From Arthrobacter sp. OY3WO11 (lineage in GTDB: Bacteria > Actinomycetota > Actinomycetes > Actinomycetales > Micrococcaceae), in contig NZ_LWLP01000001.1 in the NCBI RefSeq assembly GCF_001641125.1, positions 4,157,828 to 4,221,827 on the forward strand: a stretch of DNA of 64,000 bases, given 5' to 3'. The number at the start of each line of letters is the position of its first letter. Position 1 is the stretch's first letter. Shown here one piece after another: positions 16,966 to 25,198 of the stretch. The position numbers and the translations under genes are program-made. The notes under the pieces were generated by a model. The model saw only the letters and a program-made list of their open reading frames with translations. It did not search any database and was not told the DNA's origin.

Positions 16966-16994
16966 AGCTTATCGGTGGGGTGCCGCACTAAGCT
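16966..16994. promoter_or_regulatory. Divergent -10 elements for cls and pabC
   Basis: TAAGCT on the minus strand (16971-16966) lies 7 nt before the cls GTG, and TAAGCT on the plus strand (16989-16994) lies 6 nt before the pabC ATG. Two leaderless promoters back to back within 29 nt. Confidence 0.55.
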
Positions 16995-17000
16995 GGACCC

Positions 17001-17930
17001 ATGACCTCTCCCGCGCCCGTGGTTCTCGTTTTCCTCGACCCCACCTTCCCTGACGGCCGGCTGGCCGACGCCTCGCAGCCCCAGGTGATGGTCACAGACC
17101 AAGGGGCCACCCGGGGTGACGGCGTCTTCGAGACCATGCTGGCGGTGGGCGGAAACGTCCGGAAAATCCAGGCCCACCTGGACCGTCTTGCCGGATCCGC
17201 AGACGCGCTTGACCTCGCGATTCCGAGCCAGGACGAGTGGTGCCGCGCCATTGCCACCGCACTGTCAGAGCACCGGGCCCAGCACCCTCCCGCGGCCGGG
17301 GACGGGGACGAACTGGTGGTGAAACTCGTGGTGACCCGCGGCGTGGAGGGCGCAACTGCCCCCAACTGCTGGGTCCAGGTCTCGCCCGTGGGTGCAGGCG
17401 CCCGGCGCCAGCGAGAAACCGGTATCGACGTCATCCTCCTGGACCGCGGCTATGACAGCGACGCCGCCGAACGCGCACCCTGGCTGCTGCTCGGCGCCAA
17501 AACACTCTCCTACGCCGTCAACATGGCCGCCCTGCGCCACGCCCACAAACAGGGCGCGGACGACGTCATCTTCATCTCCTCGGACGGCAGGGTCCTGGAG
17601 GGTCCCACGTCCACCGTGCTGCTGGCACACGTAGAAAAGGCCGACGACGGCACGTCCGTGAAGCGCCTGATCACACCCCAGCTGGACAGCGGCATCCTGC
17701 CCGGAACCTCACAGGGGGCGCTGTTCACCGCAGCCAAGGCAGCCGGCTGGGAACTGGGCTACGGCCCGTTGGAGCCCCAGGACCTGCTGGACGCCGACGC
17801 TGTATGGCTGATCTCCAGCGTCCGCCTGCTGGCCCCGGTCAACCATATCGACGGCAAGCAGGTGGGGACGCCGTCGGTGCAGAAGGAACTCACGGCGGAA
17901 CTGAACGGGCTGTTCGCGGGCATCCAGTAG
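17001..17930 (+). CDS. pabC: Aminodeoxychorismate lyase (aminotransferase class IV)
   Basis: 309-residue PLP enzyme that splits 4-amino-4-deoxychorismate into p-aminobenzoate and pyruvate. Class IV signatures: GATRGDGVFETMLAVGG near residue 35, catalytic Lys in LLGAKTLSYAVNMAALRHA, and DGRVLEGPTSTVLLAH. A branched-chain aminotransferase-like activity is possible for the family, but pabB lies just across cls, which favours the folate role. Start supported by TAAGCT 6 nt upstream (leaderless). Confidence 0.83.
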   Translation: MTSPAPVVLVFLDPTFPDGRLADASQPQVMVTDQGATRGDGVFETMLAVGGNVRKIQAHLDRLAGSADALDLAIPSQDEWCRAIATALSEHRAQHPPAAGDGDELVVKLVVTRGVEGATAPNCWVQVSPVGAGARRQRETGIDVILLDRGYDSDAAERAPWLLLGAKTLSYAVNMAALRHAHKQGADDVIFISSDGRVLEGPTSTVLLAHVEKADDGTSVKRLITPQLDSGILPGTSQGALFTAAKAAGWELGYGPLEPQDLLDADAVWLISSVRLLAPVNHIDGKQVGTPSVQKELTAELNGLFAGIQ

Positions 17931-17996
17931 GCCAGCCTGTGATTCGGGCCGTTGCACTCTAGGTTCCGCAGGGACAGTGGCCGTAAGGTGTGGTTC

Positions 17997-18461
17997 ATGG
18001 ACTCGCAGACGCAGCCGGATGGCACCCTGACCTTTGACGAATGCTGGGAACTCCTGGCCAACGACACAGTCGGCCGCCTTGCCGTGGTGGTTGATGGCCA
18101 CCCGGAGATCTTCCCGATCAACTACGTGGTGCACCGCCGGAGCATCGCCTTCCGGACGGCCGGCGTCACCAAACTGTGGAGCGCACTGTCCGAGCGGCCC
18201 GCAGCCCTGGAAATCGACGGCTACGATCCGCACACCGAAGAGGCGTGGAGCGTGGTGCTGCGCGGGGACACCCAGGTCATCGAGGACCAGGCGGACAAGG
18301 ATGCCGTGGACAGCCTGGGTCTTGAGCCCTGGCAGCCGGGCGAAAAGGCGAACTACATCCGGCTCTCAGCCCACGCGCTGACGGGCCGCCGCTTCAAGGT
18401 GAACCGCCCGGACGTCTGGGCCACCCGGGCGCAGGACAAGCGCCGCGCATCCTTCGAATAG
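17997..18461 (+). CDS. Pyridoxamine 5'-phosphate oxidase-like flavin protein
   Basis: 154 residues of the split-barrel FMN/F420-binding fold: ELLANDTVGRLAVVVDGHPEIFPINYVVHRRSIAFRT is the typical N-terminal beta region, and FKVNRPDVWATR closes it. Such small proteins bind flavin, heme or F420 and are usually not true PdxH; substrate unknown. The ATG at 17997 is chosen over one 15 codons earlier because TAAGGT ends 7 nt before it and the extra residues do not fit the family. Confidence 0.8.
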   Translation: MDSQTQPDGTLTFDECWELLANDTVGRLAVVVDGHPEIFPINYVVHRRSIAFRTAGVTKLWSALSERPAALEIDGYDPHTEEAWSVVLRGDTQVIEDQADKDAVDSLGLEPWQPGEKANYIRLSAHALTGRRFKVNRPDVWATRAQDKRRASFE

Positions 18462-18634
18462 CAGTTTCGTCCCAGGTCCTCAGCATCAACGGTTTCGTGG
18501 GCCTTGGCCGGCACGGGTTCCCTGCTCAGCGGGCTGCTTTTGGGCTGGCCCGGTGGCGGCGGAGACTTGCGCGGGGGCCATGGTTTCCGTCCTGGGTGGC
18601 AGCACGTCCTGTACCTGAGGGGTAATCCATACGC

Positions 18635-18675
18635 TTGCTTGATTAGTTACCTACGGGTAAAGTCTACATTGTAGA
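18635..18675 (+). promoter_or_regulatory. Promoter with overlapping palindrome in a 321-nt gap
   Basis: TTGCTT (18635-18640), 17-nt spacer, TAAAGT (18658-18663), then the perfect 13-bp palindrome TCTACATTGTAGA at 18663-18675, where an operator would block the start. It precedes the 85-residue gene by 108 nt. Nothing else recognisable is seen in 18462-18782. Confidence 0.5.
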
Positions 18676-18782
18676 TGCGGCAGTGACACCTTCATCCACA
18701 CTCCATTGCCCCGTGCACGGCATTGAGGTTAGCTGCTGTAGCCGAACGGCAGTACCACCGCACTTAGCGAAGGGAAGCCGTC

Positions 18783-19040
18783 ATGGCACATTCGCAGTTC
18801 GACCTCTTTCTCAAAGAAGCCACCTACGCCGACCAGGCCGCCGAATCCACGCTGGACCGCGACCGCCTGTACGGCCTATACACCAGCTGGTGCTTTATCA
18901 ACCAGCAGAAGCCCGGACCGGAATCCGAGTTTTGGGCAGCTATGAACCACCGCAGGATTGCTTCCGGCCACAACGGGCTGCGCATGAAGGGCCCCGCTGC
19001 CGCCGATTACATCCTGGCGAGCTACCCGGGGCTCGTCTAA
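18783..19040 (+). CDS. Small hypothetical protein
   Basis: 85 residues with no Cys-pair, signal or membrane segment except one Cys. Mixed helix-forming sequence (SQFDLFLKEATYADQAAESTLDRDRLYGLY ... ) with conserved-looking aromatic patch YTSWCFINQQ. RBS GAAGGGAAG 6 nt before ATG. Preceded by its own promoter with a palindrome and followed by a hairpin, so it is a single-gene unit. Family not recognised. Confidence 0.65.
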   Translation: MAHSQFDLFLKEATYADQAAESTLDRDRLYGLYTSWCFINQQKPGPESEFWAAMNHRRIASGHNGLRMKGPAAADYILASYPGLV

Positions 19041-19044
19041 CAAG

Positions 19045-19116
19045 CCGCAGTAGACGGATAACGGCGTGGACCACGTGCCTTCGGGCGTGGGGTCCGCGCC
19101 GTTCCTGTTACTGCGG
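19045..19116 (+). terminator. Nested stem-loop after the small hypothetical gene
   Basis: Outer arms CCGCAGTA/TACTG-CGG and inner arms ACGGCG-TGGACC/GGTCC-GCGCCGT form a long imperfect hairpin in the 154-nt space before the acetyltransferase. No T tract. Confidence 0.5.
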
Positions 19117-19194
19117 GACTCTGCGGATCTCCTACTTGCCGCCGGCGGCCGGGTAGGCTGCGTCCACAGCGCCCCATCTGAAAGGCTCCTGTAG

Positions 19195-19785
19195 ATGATT
19201 GACAGCAGCGCTGATTTGCGAGCAGGACTCCGCATCCGGCTGCTCACGGACGCGGACGCCCCCGCGCTGGCCGAGGCGTACACGCGCAATCGGGGCCACC
19301 TCGCTCCGTGGGAGCCGGAACGGGCTGACAGCTTCTTCACCAGCGGGCACCAAGCGGACATCATCCGCGCCAAGCTCGCCCAGCATGCGTTGGGCACCGA
19401 AGTCCCTTGGGTATTGGTCAAAGAAAAGGACGACGGCGGAGGCCCAGTGTGCGCGGGCCAGCGAGCCGGGCGCGTGGTTGGGGCGCTTACGCTGACGGGG
19501 ATCGTCCGCGGCCCCTTCCTCAGCGCCAATCTGGGCTACTGGGTGGACCACGAACTCACCGGGCAAGGGATCGGCACAGCCGCTGTTCTCCACGCAGCCA
19601 ACTACGCCCGGACGGCGCTTCGGCTGCATCGTATCCAGGCAGCAACCCTGCTGCACAACACCGCGTCTCGGCGGATCCTGCAGCGCGCAGGGTTTCGCGA
19701 GATCGGGGTTGCGCCTGAGTACCTGAAGATCGCAGGCCATTGGCAGGACCACCTGCTCCACCAGCTGATCCTGCCGGACCCCTAA
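19195..19785 (+). CDS. GNAT acetyltransferase, RimJ/RimL type
   Basis: 196-residue acetyl-CoA-dependent N-acetyltransferase. The N-terminal strand-helix (IRLLTDADAPALAEAYTRNRGHLAPWEPER) and the acetyl-CoA loop DHELTGQGIGTAAVLHAANYARTALRLHR followed by NTASRRILQRAGFREIG are those of RimJ/RimL-like ribosomal-protein acetyltransferases. Actual substrate unknown. ATG with GAAAGG 9 nt upstream. Convergent with the OpgC-type gene, 58 nt apart. Confidence 0.85.
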   Translation: MIDSSADLRAGLRIRLLTDADAPALAEAYTRNRGHLAPWEPERADSFFTSGHQADIIRAKLAQHALGTEVPWVLVKEKDDGGGPVCAGQRAGRVVGALTLTGIVRGPFLSANLGYWVDHELTGQGIGTAAVLHAANYARTALRLHRIQAATLLHNTASRRILQRAGFREIGVAPEYLKIAGHWQDHLLHQLILPDP

Positions 19786-19843
19786 GTCCCGCCCGTCGTC
19801 CACCCCCTGCAGGAGCACGGGCTTCGTGGGCCGGGGCGCATCC

Positions 19844-22258
19844 TCAGGTGGGGATGATTTTGAAGAGGAACCGCGTCCGCACCATCACCCAGAGGAGCCC
19901 CAGCACCACCGCGTAGGCCAGGGTGTTGATGAGGATGTTCTCTTGCTGGAGGGCCGGGATGTTGGCAATGACGGCGATGAGAACAACATGCATGATGAAC
20001 ACGTAGAGGGTGGCACGGCCCAACGGGACCAGGAACCAGCCCAGGGCGCGCTGTACCGGTTTCCAGTACGCGGTGAGGAAGGCATAGGCCGCCACCACCA
20101 GGACCAGGACGTTCAACAGCCGGCCGGGGGCAAGGTAGGTGCGCCCGAAGAACAGGTCGTACATTGCCCGGTACGCGGTGTCCGGGATGATCGCCAGGCG
20201 GACGTCAAACCCGTTGGCGAGGTACGGGTTGCCCCAGGACAGGAACGCGAACGCAAACGCCAGGGCAGTGCAGGCTGCCACCACCCAGGTGTGCGATGAA
20301 AGCCATGCCACGATGCTCCGCCGGTGGAACCCGGCCGCCAGGCCGATGACGAACAGCACCTGCCACACCAGCAAGGGGAATGAATCCTCGAACTGCGACG
20401 GCAGGATCCGGAAGCGCGTCACCGTACCCGCCGCGTACACGGCCAGTGATGCCGCCAGCACCCAGACAGCTTTGCCGCGGTTGAGGGCGGCCAGGATCAG
20501 CGGGCTGGCCAGCAGCAGCACCACGTAGAGGCCCATGACGTTGAACTGCCATGGGCCGAACTGGAGCAGCAGGATGGCGGGAAGCACCTGCGCCGGCACA
20601 GGGAACTGGAACAGCGTTTCCATGCCCGCGTAAAGATCGTAGGTGCGTCCGGCTCCTTCATGCCCTGCCCCGCCAGTGCCCTGGTCCACGAAGGTTGTAA
20701 GCGCCTCGGACCGGAAGAAAGGCAGCAGCGACAGGAGGAAGACGCCCACCAGCACCACGAGCGCCGTGACGTAGAGCTTGCCTGCCCGGCGCGAAGTAAG
20801 GTCCACCACCGTTCCAAAGTCGTCCTTCGCCCTGGGCCCGTAGACCATGCCCACCACCAGGCCGGAGAACAGAACGAACAGCTCGGCGCCCGAAACAAAG
20901 CCCACCGCCTCCTGGGTCAGGAGCTGGAAGAGCGACACCATGCCCAGGTGGTTCACCACCACGAAGACGATGGCCAGGCCGCGGAGCAGGTCCACGCGTG
21001 AGTCCCTGCTGGACGGGTCGCTGTAGCCCCACGCCGTGACCGCACTCAGCCTGGCGGGGATTTGCCACAGGGCCACCAGGAGGATGAGGAGCGCCGCGCC
21101 AACGGTCCAGGCGGCAGCCCCGGACAGGGTGTTGGACCTGACGACTGATGGACCTGCGGTGACCTCGGTGACCGGCCCCGTCACCACGGGCGATTCCTCA
21201 AGCCGGGTGTGGGCAGCGTCCGCAGTTCCGGCGCTTCCGGTGAGGCGCCAGTCGATGCTGGCCACGCCCGTGTCCCGCGTGCTGGTGCGTTCGTCCCAGA
21301 CCACTGCCCCAGTGAGTGCGAAGTCGGCTGACCCGGCAACGCCCAGGACCTGGTCCCACCAGCCGTTCTTGATCTCCGCTTCCGCGGCGCCCCCGGAGGA
21401 CGGGCTGTAGAAGGCCGAGGTCTGCAGCATGAAGGGCTTGTCCCGCCCCGCGGCATATGTCCCGTAGAAATTTTCCCCGCCGGAGGCCGTCAGCATCTCC
21501 TGCAGCTCACCGGCACGGGGCACGGTATTGACGGCGGCGCCCCCTGCGGTGTCATCGTGGTAGGCCGTCAGGCCCACCCAGTCCACGGCGTCGTCTCCCG
21601 GATAATAGGGTTCGTAGGCTTTGTCGGAGCCATCCCAGGTGCCGTCGCCATTGGTGTCCAACAGCGCGAAGCCTTCGCTGCCGGGCCTGGGCGCATTACG
21701 GTTCCGGTCAAAGGGGTAGTCCTTACCCAGGTACGGCTCCCACACCATGACATAACTGCTGCTGGCATCGGCATCCCGAAAAGCCGCGGTCACCGCCTGG
21801 AATGCCTGCCGATAGGCGGCCGGCTGCTGGCCCCACTCCACCCAGCTGGCATTCATGTCGGGCGCAAAGCGGATGAGCAGCCGGCCTTTGAAATCCCCCT
21901 GCATCCGGCGCACTTCCCCAGCGAACGCTGCGGCTGCGCCAGGGGTGACCTGGTCCAGCGGGACATCGGGCCTCACCGTGAGCATCGCATGCGCCCCCTG
22001 CCCGGCGGATTGCTCCAGGAAGCCCCGGATGTCGCTCTCTTCCGAGGCGCGGAACGGGAAGGCGATGTCGTGCCCGAAGATCGCGGGCGATGCCCCAAGC
22101 CGTTCGGAGAAGCCGCCGGCAGTGTCCTCTCCCCACTCGAGGACTGCGCCCAGCAGCGGCTTGCCTTCCTCCGGGAAGCTTCGGGCTGCCTGCGCGGACC
22201 CGGCGGGCACCACCACGGCCAGGACGGCCATCAGCACGGCGGCGAGGAGGGCAGCCAT
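19844..22258 (-). CDS. Secreted GH26-like domain fused to OpgC-type membrane acyltransferase
   Basis: 804 residues. An N-terminal hydrophobic signal (MAALLAAVLMAVLAVVVPAG) leads into an extracellular beta/alpha-barrel-like domain (about 30-340) similar to GH26 mannanases: RFAPDMNASWVEWG matches the acid/base block R-x-HEMNG-x-WFPWG but has Asp for Glu, and the nucleophile strand reads FMLQTSAFYS where GH26 has AEFGS. A linker and helix near 390 are followed by a ten-helix OpgC/acyltransferase-3 domain from SRDSRVDLLRGLAIVFVVVNH. It may modify a cell-surface glycan. No standard start lies upstream, although positively charged codons continue for 22 residues to an ATC preceded by GGGGGG. Confidence 0.75.
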   Translation of the reverse strand: MAALLAAVLMAVLAVVVPAGSAQAARSFPEEGKPLLGAVLEWGEDTAGGFSERLGASPAIFGHDIAFPFRASEESDIRGFLEQSAGQGAHAMLTVRPDVPLDQVTPGAAAAFAGEVRRMQGDFKGRLLIRFAPDMNASWVEWGQQPAAYRQAFQAVTAAFRDADASSSYVMVWEPYLGKDYPFDRNRNAPRPGSEGFALLDTNGDGTWDGSDKAYEPYYPGDDAVDWVGLTAYHDDTAGGAAVNTVPRAGELQEMLTASGGENFYGTYAAGRDKPFMLQTSAFYSPSSGGAAEAEIKNGWWDQVLGVAGSADFALTGAVVWDERTSTRDTGVASIDWRLTGSAGTADAAHTRLEESPVVTGPVTEVTAGPSVVRSNTLSGAAAWTVGAALLILLVALWQIPARLSAVTAWGYSDPSSRDSRVDLLRGLAIVFVVVNHLGMVSLFQLLTQEAVGFVSGAELFVLFSGLVVGMVYGPRAKDDFGTVVDLTSRRAGKLYVTALVVLVGVFLLSLLPFFRSEALTTFVDQGTGGAGHEGAGRTYDLYAGMETLFQFPVPAQVLPAILLLQFGPWQFNVMGLYVVLLLASPLILAALNRGKAVWVLAASLAVYAAGTVTRFRILPSQFEDSFPLLVWQVLFVIGLAAGFHRRSIVAWLSSHTWVVAACTALAFAFAFLSWGNPYLANGFDVRLAIIPDTAYRAMYDLFFGRTYLAPGRLLNVLVLVVAAYAFLTAYWKPVQRALGWFLVPLGRATLYVFIMHVVLIAVIANIPALQQENILINTLAYAVVLGLLWVMVRTRFLFKIIPT

Positions 22259-22574
22259 CCGGTGCAGGGGCCGCGGGCGGCGGCTCCGGGCGGGACGTGT
22301 GGGAGCGGCGGCGGATGGCGTGCTGATGAAGACCCCCCAGGGACTTATTCCTCAAGTGACGGGGCGGCGCCCCTGGAGAAACTTTATCCGGGCTGACGCA
22401 GGTGGCAGGCACCTGGCACCCGCACGCCCAAGATGGCGCCGCCGTCGTACGTTAAAGAGGGCTGGCGGACGCATCTTTGGCGCCGCCCCTCCGCCCTGCA
22501 TCCTTCAGTTACGCAACATGACGACGACGGCGGTGCAGCGCCGGGCGGCAAGTGTTACGTTTTTGGGGAGTAAT

Positions 22575-22648
22575 GAGTACCGGCGCCAAGCCCTGACTGG
22601 CCGGTCGGCAACCCTCCTTCCACGGCGGGGTGCCTCAGGTGAATACTC
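22575..22648 (+). ncRNA. SAM riboswitch (SAM-I/SAM-IV clan) before metZ cluster
   Basis: Aptamer features seen: P1 GAGTA (22575) with TACTC (22644); P2 CCGGC with GCCGG; the conserved core CGGCAACCCTCC; P3 closing with GGCGGGGTGCC; and a pseudoknot CCTGA (P2 loop) with TCAGG just after P3. This is the SAM-I/IV core, and SAM-IV is the version typical of Actinomycetales. It lies 48 nt before the first gene of the DUF1737-rhodanese-metZ operon and should switch it off when S-adenosylmethionine is plentiful. The rest of the 437-nt gap (22259-22695) shows no gene. Confidence 0.85.
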
Positions 22649-22695
22649 GGCATATCGACCATTCGAGCTGCAAGCGTGAGAGAAGGAGATCCGTC

Positions 22696-22974
22696 GTGTC
22701 TGACGCACCTGCCCCTGAAGAAAAACTGTCCTATCGCCTCATCAGCGGCCCGGACAACCGTGAATTCTGCGAGCGCATCTCGGCCGCGCTGGCGGAGGGC
22801 TATGTGCTGCATGGCAGCCCGGCGGCGACCTTCAACGGCAGCAGCATCATCGTGGCCCAGGCGGTGGTCCTTCCGGCGGCGATCGCTTCTGCGGATGCCG
22901 CAGTGGCGGACGCCGTGGATAGCCTCGAGTCCGCGGGCGATGACCTTGAGTTCGACGGCGAGGGCCACGCATGA
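22696..22974 (+). CDS. DUF1737 domain protein
   Basis: 92 residues. The first 60 match the DUF1737 pattern: YRLISGPDNREFCERISAALAEGYVLHGSPAATFNGSSIIVAQAVV, a compact alpha/beta unit; the rest is Ala/Asp-rich. Biochemical role unknown. GTG start preceded by AGAAGGAGA at 6 nt, which rules out the earlier in-frame starts that fall inside the riboswitch. First gene of a coupled operon (ATGA overlap with the rhodanese), under SAM control. Confidence 0.82.
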   Translation: MSDAPAPEEKLSYRLISGPDNREFCERISAALAEGYVLHGSPAATFNGSSIIVAQAVVLPAAIASADAAVADAVDSLESAGDDLEFDGEGHA

Positions 22975-23381
22975 GCTATGCAGGGGACCTGACGCCGCAG
23001 GAGGCCTGGGACAAGCTGGAACAGGGCGCCATCCTGGTGGATGTGCGCACCGAGGGCGAGTGGGCCCACATTGGTATTCCCGACACCAAGGCAACCGAGA
23101 ACGATCCGCTGTTCATCCAGTGGACCTTCCCCGGCGGCATTCCAAACCCTGACTTCATCAACGACCTCAACCAGCAGGCGCCCGAGGACCGTGCAACCGA
23201 ACTGGTGTTCCTGTGCCGTTCCGGGCAGCGGTCCATCGCGGCGGCCATCGCGGCCACCCGGGCCGGCTTCACCTCCTACAACGTACTGGAGGGCTTTGAG
23301 GGCGACCCGGACCGCTTCGGCGGACGCACCGTCAACGGCTGGAAGAACCGCGGCCTGCCAACCAACCTGGGAAAGATCTAA
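22971..23381 (+). CDS. Rhodanese-like sulfurtransferase
   Basis: 136 residues, single rhodanese domain. Active-site loop LVFLCRSGQRSIAAA with the persulfide-forming Cys, and the entry motif AILVDVRTEGEWAHIGIPD. It overlaps the preceding gene by 4 nt (ATGA) and its stop is directly followed by the metZ start, so the three are translated together. It could carry sulfane sulfur or supply sulfide for homocysteine formation by MetZ; that role is inferred from the coupling. Confidence 0.88.
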   Translation: MSYAGDLTPQEAWDKLEQGAILVDVRTEGEWAHIGIPDTKATENDPLFIQWTFPGGIPNPDFINDLNQQAPEDRATELVFLCRSGQRSIAAAIAATRAGFTSYNVLEGFEGDPDRFGGRTVNGWKNRGLPTNLGKI

Positions 23382-24590
23382 GTGACCTTTAACGAAGACG
23401 CCGCCGGCTGGAGCCCCGACACCCAGGCCGTGCGCGGCGGGCTTGACCGCACCAACTTCCAGGAAACCAGCGAAGCCATTTTCCTGAACTCGGGCTTTGT
23501 CTACGAATCCGCCGCTGCCGCCGAGCGCGCCTTCACAGGCGAGGACGAGCGCTTCGTCTACTCCCGTTACGGCAACCCCTCCGTGGCCACCTTCCAGGAG
23601 CGGCTCCGCCTGCTGGAAGGAACCGAGGCGTGCTTTGCGACGGCGTCCGGGATGTCAGCCGTGTTCACCGCCCTGGGTGCCCTGCTGGCAGCCGGCGACC
23701 GCGTGGTTGCCGCCCGCTCGCTGTTCGGATCCTGCTTTGTGATCCTCAACGAGATCCTCCCGCGGTGGGGCGTGGAAACCGTCTTTGTCGACGGGCCGGA
23801 CCTGGAGCAGTGGCGTGACGCCCTGTCCAAGCCCACCACCGCCGTCTTCTTTGAATCGCCGTCCAACCCGATGCAGGAGATCGTGGACATCGCCGCGGTC
23901 AGCGAACTGGCGCACGCGGCCGGGGCGACCGTCGTCGTCGACAATGTCTTTGCCACTCCCCTGCTGCAGCGCTGCGGACAGTTCGGCGCGGACGTCATTG
24001 TCTACTCCGGAACCAAGCACATCGACGGCCAGGGCAGGGTGCTCGGCGGCGCCATCCTGGGCACCAAGGAGTTCATCGAGGGCCCCGTGAAGCAGCTGAT
24101 GCGCCACACCGGCCCGGCGTTGTCCGCCTTCAACGCGTGGGTCCTCACCAAGGGCCTCGAGACCATGGCGCTGCGCGTCAACCATTCCTCAGCCACCGCG
24201 CTGCGGCTCGCGGAATGGCTGGAGGAACAGCCTGCAGTCAGTTGGGTGAAGTACCCGCTGCTGAAGTCCCACCCGCAATACGAACTGGCCGCGAAGCAGA
24301 TGAGCGCTGGCGGCACTGTCCTTACCCTTGAGCTTGCCCCTTCCGGGGGCCGCTCGGGGAAGGAAGCAGCGTTCGCGCTGCTGGACGGGCTGCGGATCAT
24401 CGACATCTCCAACAACCTGGGCGACGCCAAGTCCCTCATCACACACCCGGCCACCACCACGCACCGTGCCATGGGACCGGAGGGGCGGGCTGCCATTGGC
24501 CTGAGCGACGGTGTGGTGCGGCTTTCCGTTGGCCTGGAGGATGTGGACGACCTGATCGGCGACCTGGAGCAGGCGCTCAAGCAGATCTAG
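23382..24590 (+). CDS. metZ: O-succinylhomoserine sulfhydrylase
   Basis: 402-residue PLP enzyme of the Cys/Met metabolism family, joining sulfide to an activated homoserine to make homocysteine in methionine synthesis. PLP Lys in DVIVYSGTKHIDGQGRVLGG; substrate-binding YSRYGNPSVATFQERLRLLEG and phosphate-binding ATASGMSAVFTALGALL. Closest to the MetZ subgroup; O-acetylhomoserine use is possible. GTG start immediately after the rhodanese stop. Regulated by the upstream SAM riboswitch. Confidence 0.9.
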   Translation: MTFNEDAAGWSPDTQAVRGGLDRTNFQETSEAIFLNSGFVYESAAAAERAFTGEDERFVYSRYGNPSVATFQERLRLLEGTEACFATASGMSAVFTALGALLAAGDRVVAARSLFGSCFVILNEILPRWGVETVFVDGPDLEQWRDALSKPTTAVFFESPSNPMQEIVDIAAVSELAHAAGATVVVDNVFATPLLQRCGQFGADVIVYSGTKHIDGQGRVLGGAILGTKEFIEGPVKQLMRHTGPALSAFNAWVLTKGLETMALRVNHSSATALRLAEWLEEQPAVSWVKYPLLKSHPQYELAAKQMSAGGTVLTLELAPSGGRSGKEAAFALLDGLRIIDISNNLGDAKSLITHPATTTHRAMGPEGRAAIGLSDGVVRLSVGLEDVDDLIGDLEQALKQI

Positions 24591-24613
24591 CACTCCGGAC
24601 GGTGGTGGTGGGC

Positions 24614-25198
24614 ATGCCTGGAAAGGTCGCTACTCCCGGCTTGCGGCTGCTGCTGTCCAACATCCCCCTGCCGGAGCAGAACCTGCTGGGCATCGCCGCC
24701 GGCGCGGCCCTTCAGCGCCTGGTTCCTATCCGGCTTTCGCGGGTAACCGGCCGCCGGCAAAGGCTTCTGCGGACAACGGGCGGCGCATCGCTCGCCGCCG
24801 GTGGCGTCCTCGTCACCTGGTCATGGTGGGCAGCCCACCGCACTCTCCTCACCCGACCGGCTGGGCTGGTGACGTCCGGCCCATACTCATTCTCGCGCAA
24901 CCCTATGTATGTGGGCTGGACGCTGCTGCATCTGGGCATTGGGCTGGTGTGGCACAACGCGTGGACCCTGGCCGCACTTCCGGTGGCGGCCGCTGCCGTC
25001 CATCGCCGGGTCTTGCGGGAGGAGGCCAGCCTCGCCGCGTCCTTCGGCGGGGCGTTCGCGGAGTACCGGCGGGCGGTGCCGCGCTATGTGGGAAGGCGCT
25101 GTGTGGGAAGGCGCTGTGTGGGAAGGCGCTGTGTGGGAAGGCGCTGTGTGGGAAGGCGCTGTGTGGGCATGCATTCTGTGGGCTTCAGGCGCTTATGA
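24614..25198 (+). CDS. Isoprenylcysteine methyltransferase-like membrane protein with repeat tail
   Basis: About 194 residues. The C-terminal half of the membrane core shows the ICMT/PEMT block GPYSFSRNPMYVGWTLLHLGIGLVWHN ... REEASLAASFGGAFAEYRRAVPRY, a SAM-dependent methyltransferase of small membrane proteins or lipids. The protein then ends in five near-perfect GRRCV units made by a 15-bp DNA tandem repeat. Start uncertain: ATG 24614 or GTG 24602. The last 14 nt overlap the convergent next gene. Confidence 0.72.
   Translation: MPGKVATPGLRLLLSNIPLPEQNLLGIAAGAALQRLVPIRLSRVTGRRQRLLRTTGGASLAAGGVLVTWSWWAAHRTLLTRPAGLVTSGPYSFSRNPMYVGWTLLHLGIGLVWHNAWTLAALPVAAAAVHRRVLREEASLAASFGGAFAEYRRAVPRYVGRRCVGRRCVGRRCVGRRCVGRRCVGMHSVGFRRL
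25086..25190. repeat. 15-bp tandem repeat inside coding sequence
   Basis: Unit GTGTGGGAAGGCGCT repeated five times (25086-25160, first copy with one change), followed by two decayed copies to 25190. Encodes GRRCV units in frame. Confidence 0.92.

Noticed and set aside
25086..25175. CRISPR array
   Set aside because: Direct 15-bp tandem units without spacers, inside a coding frame.
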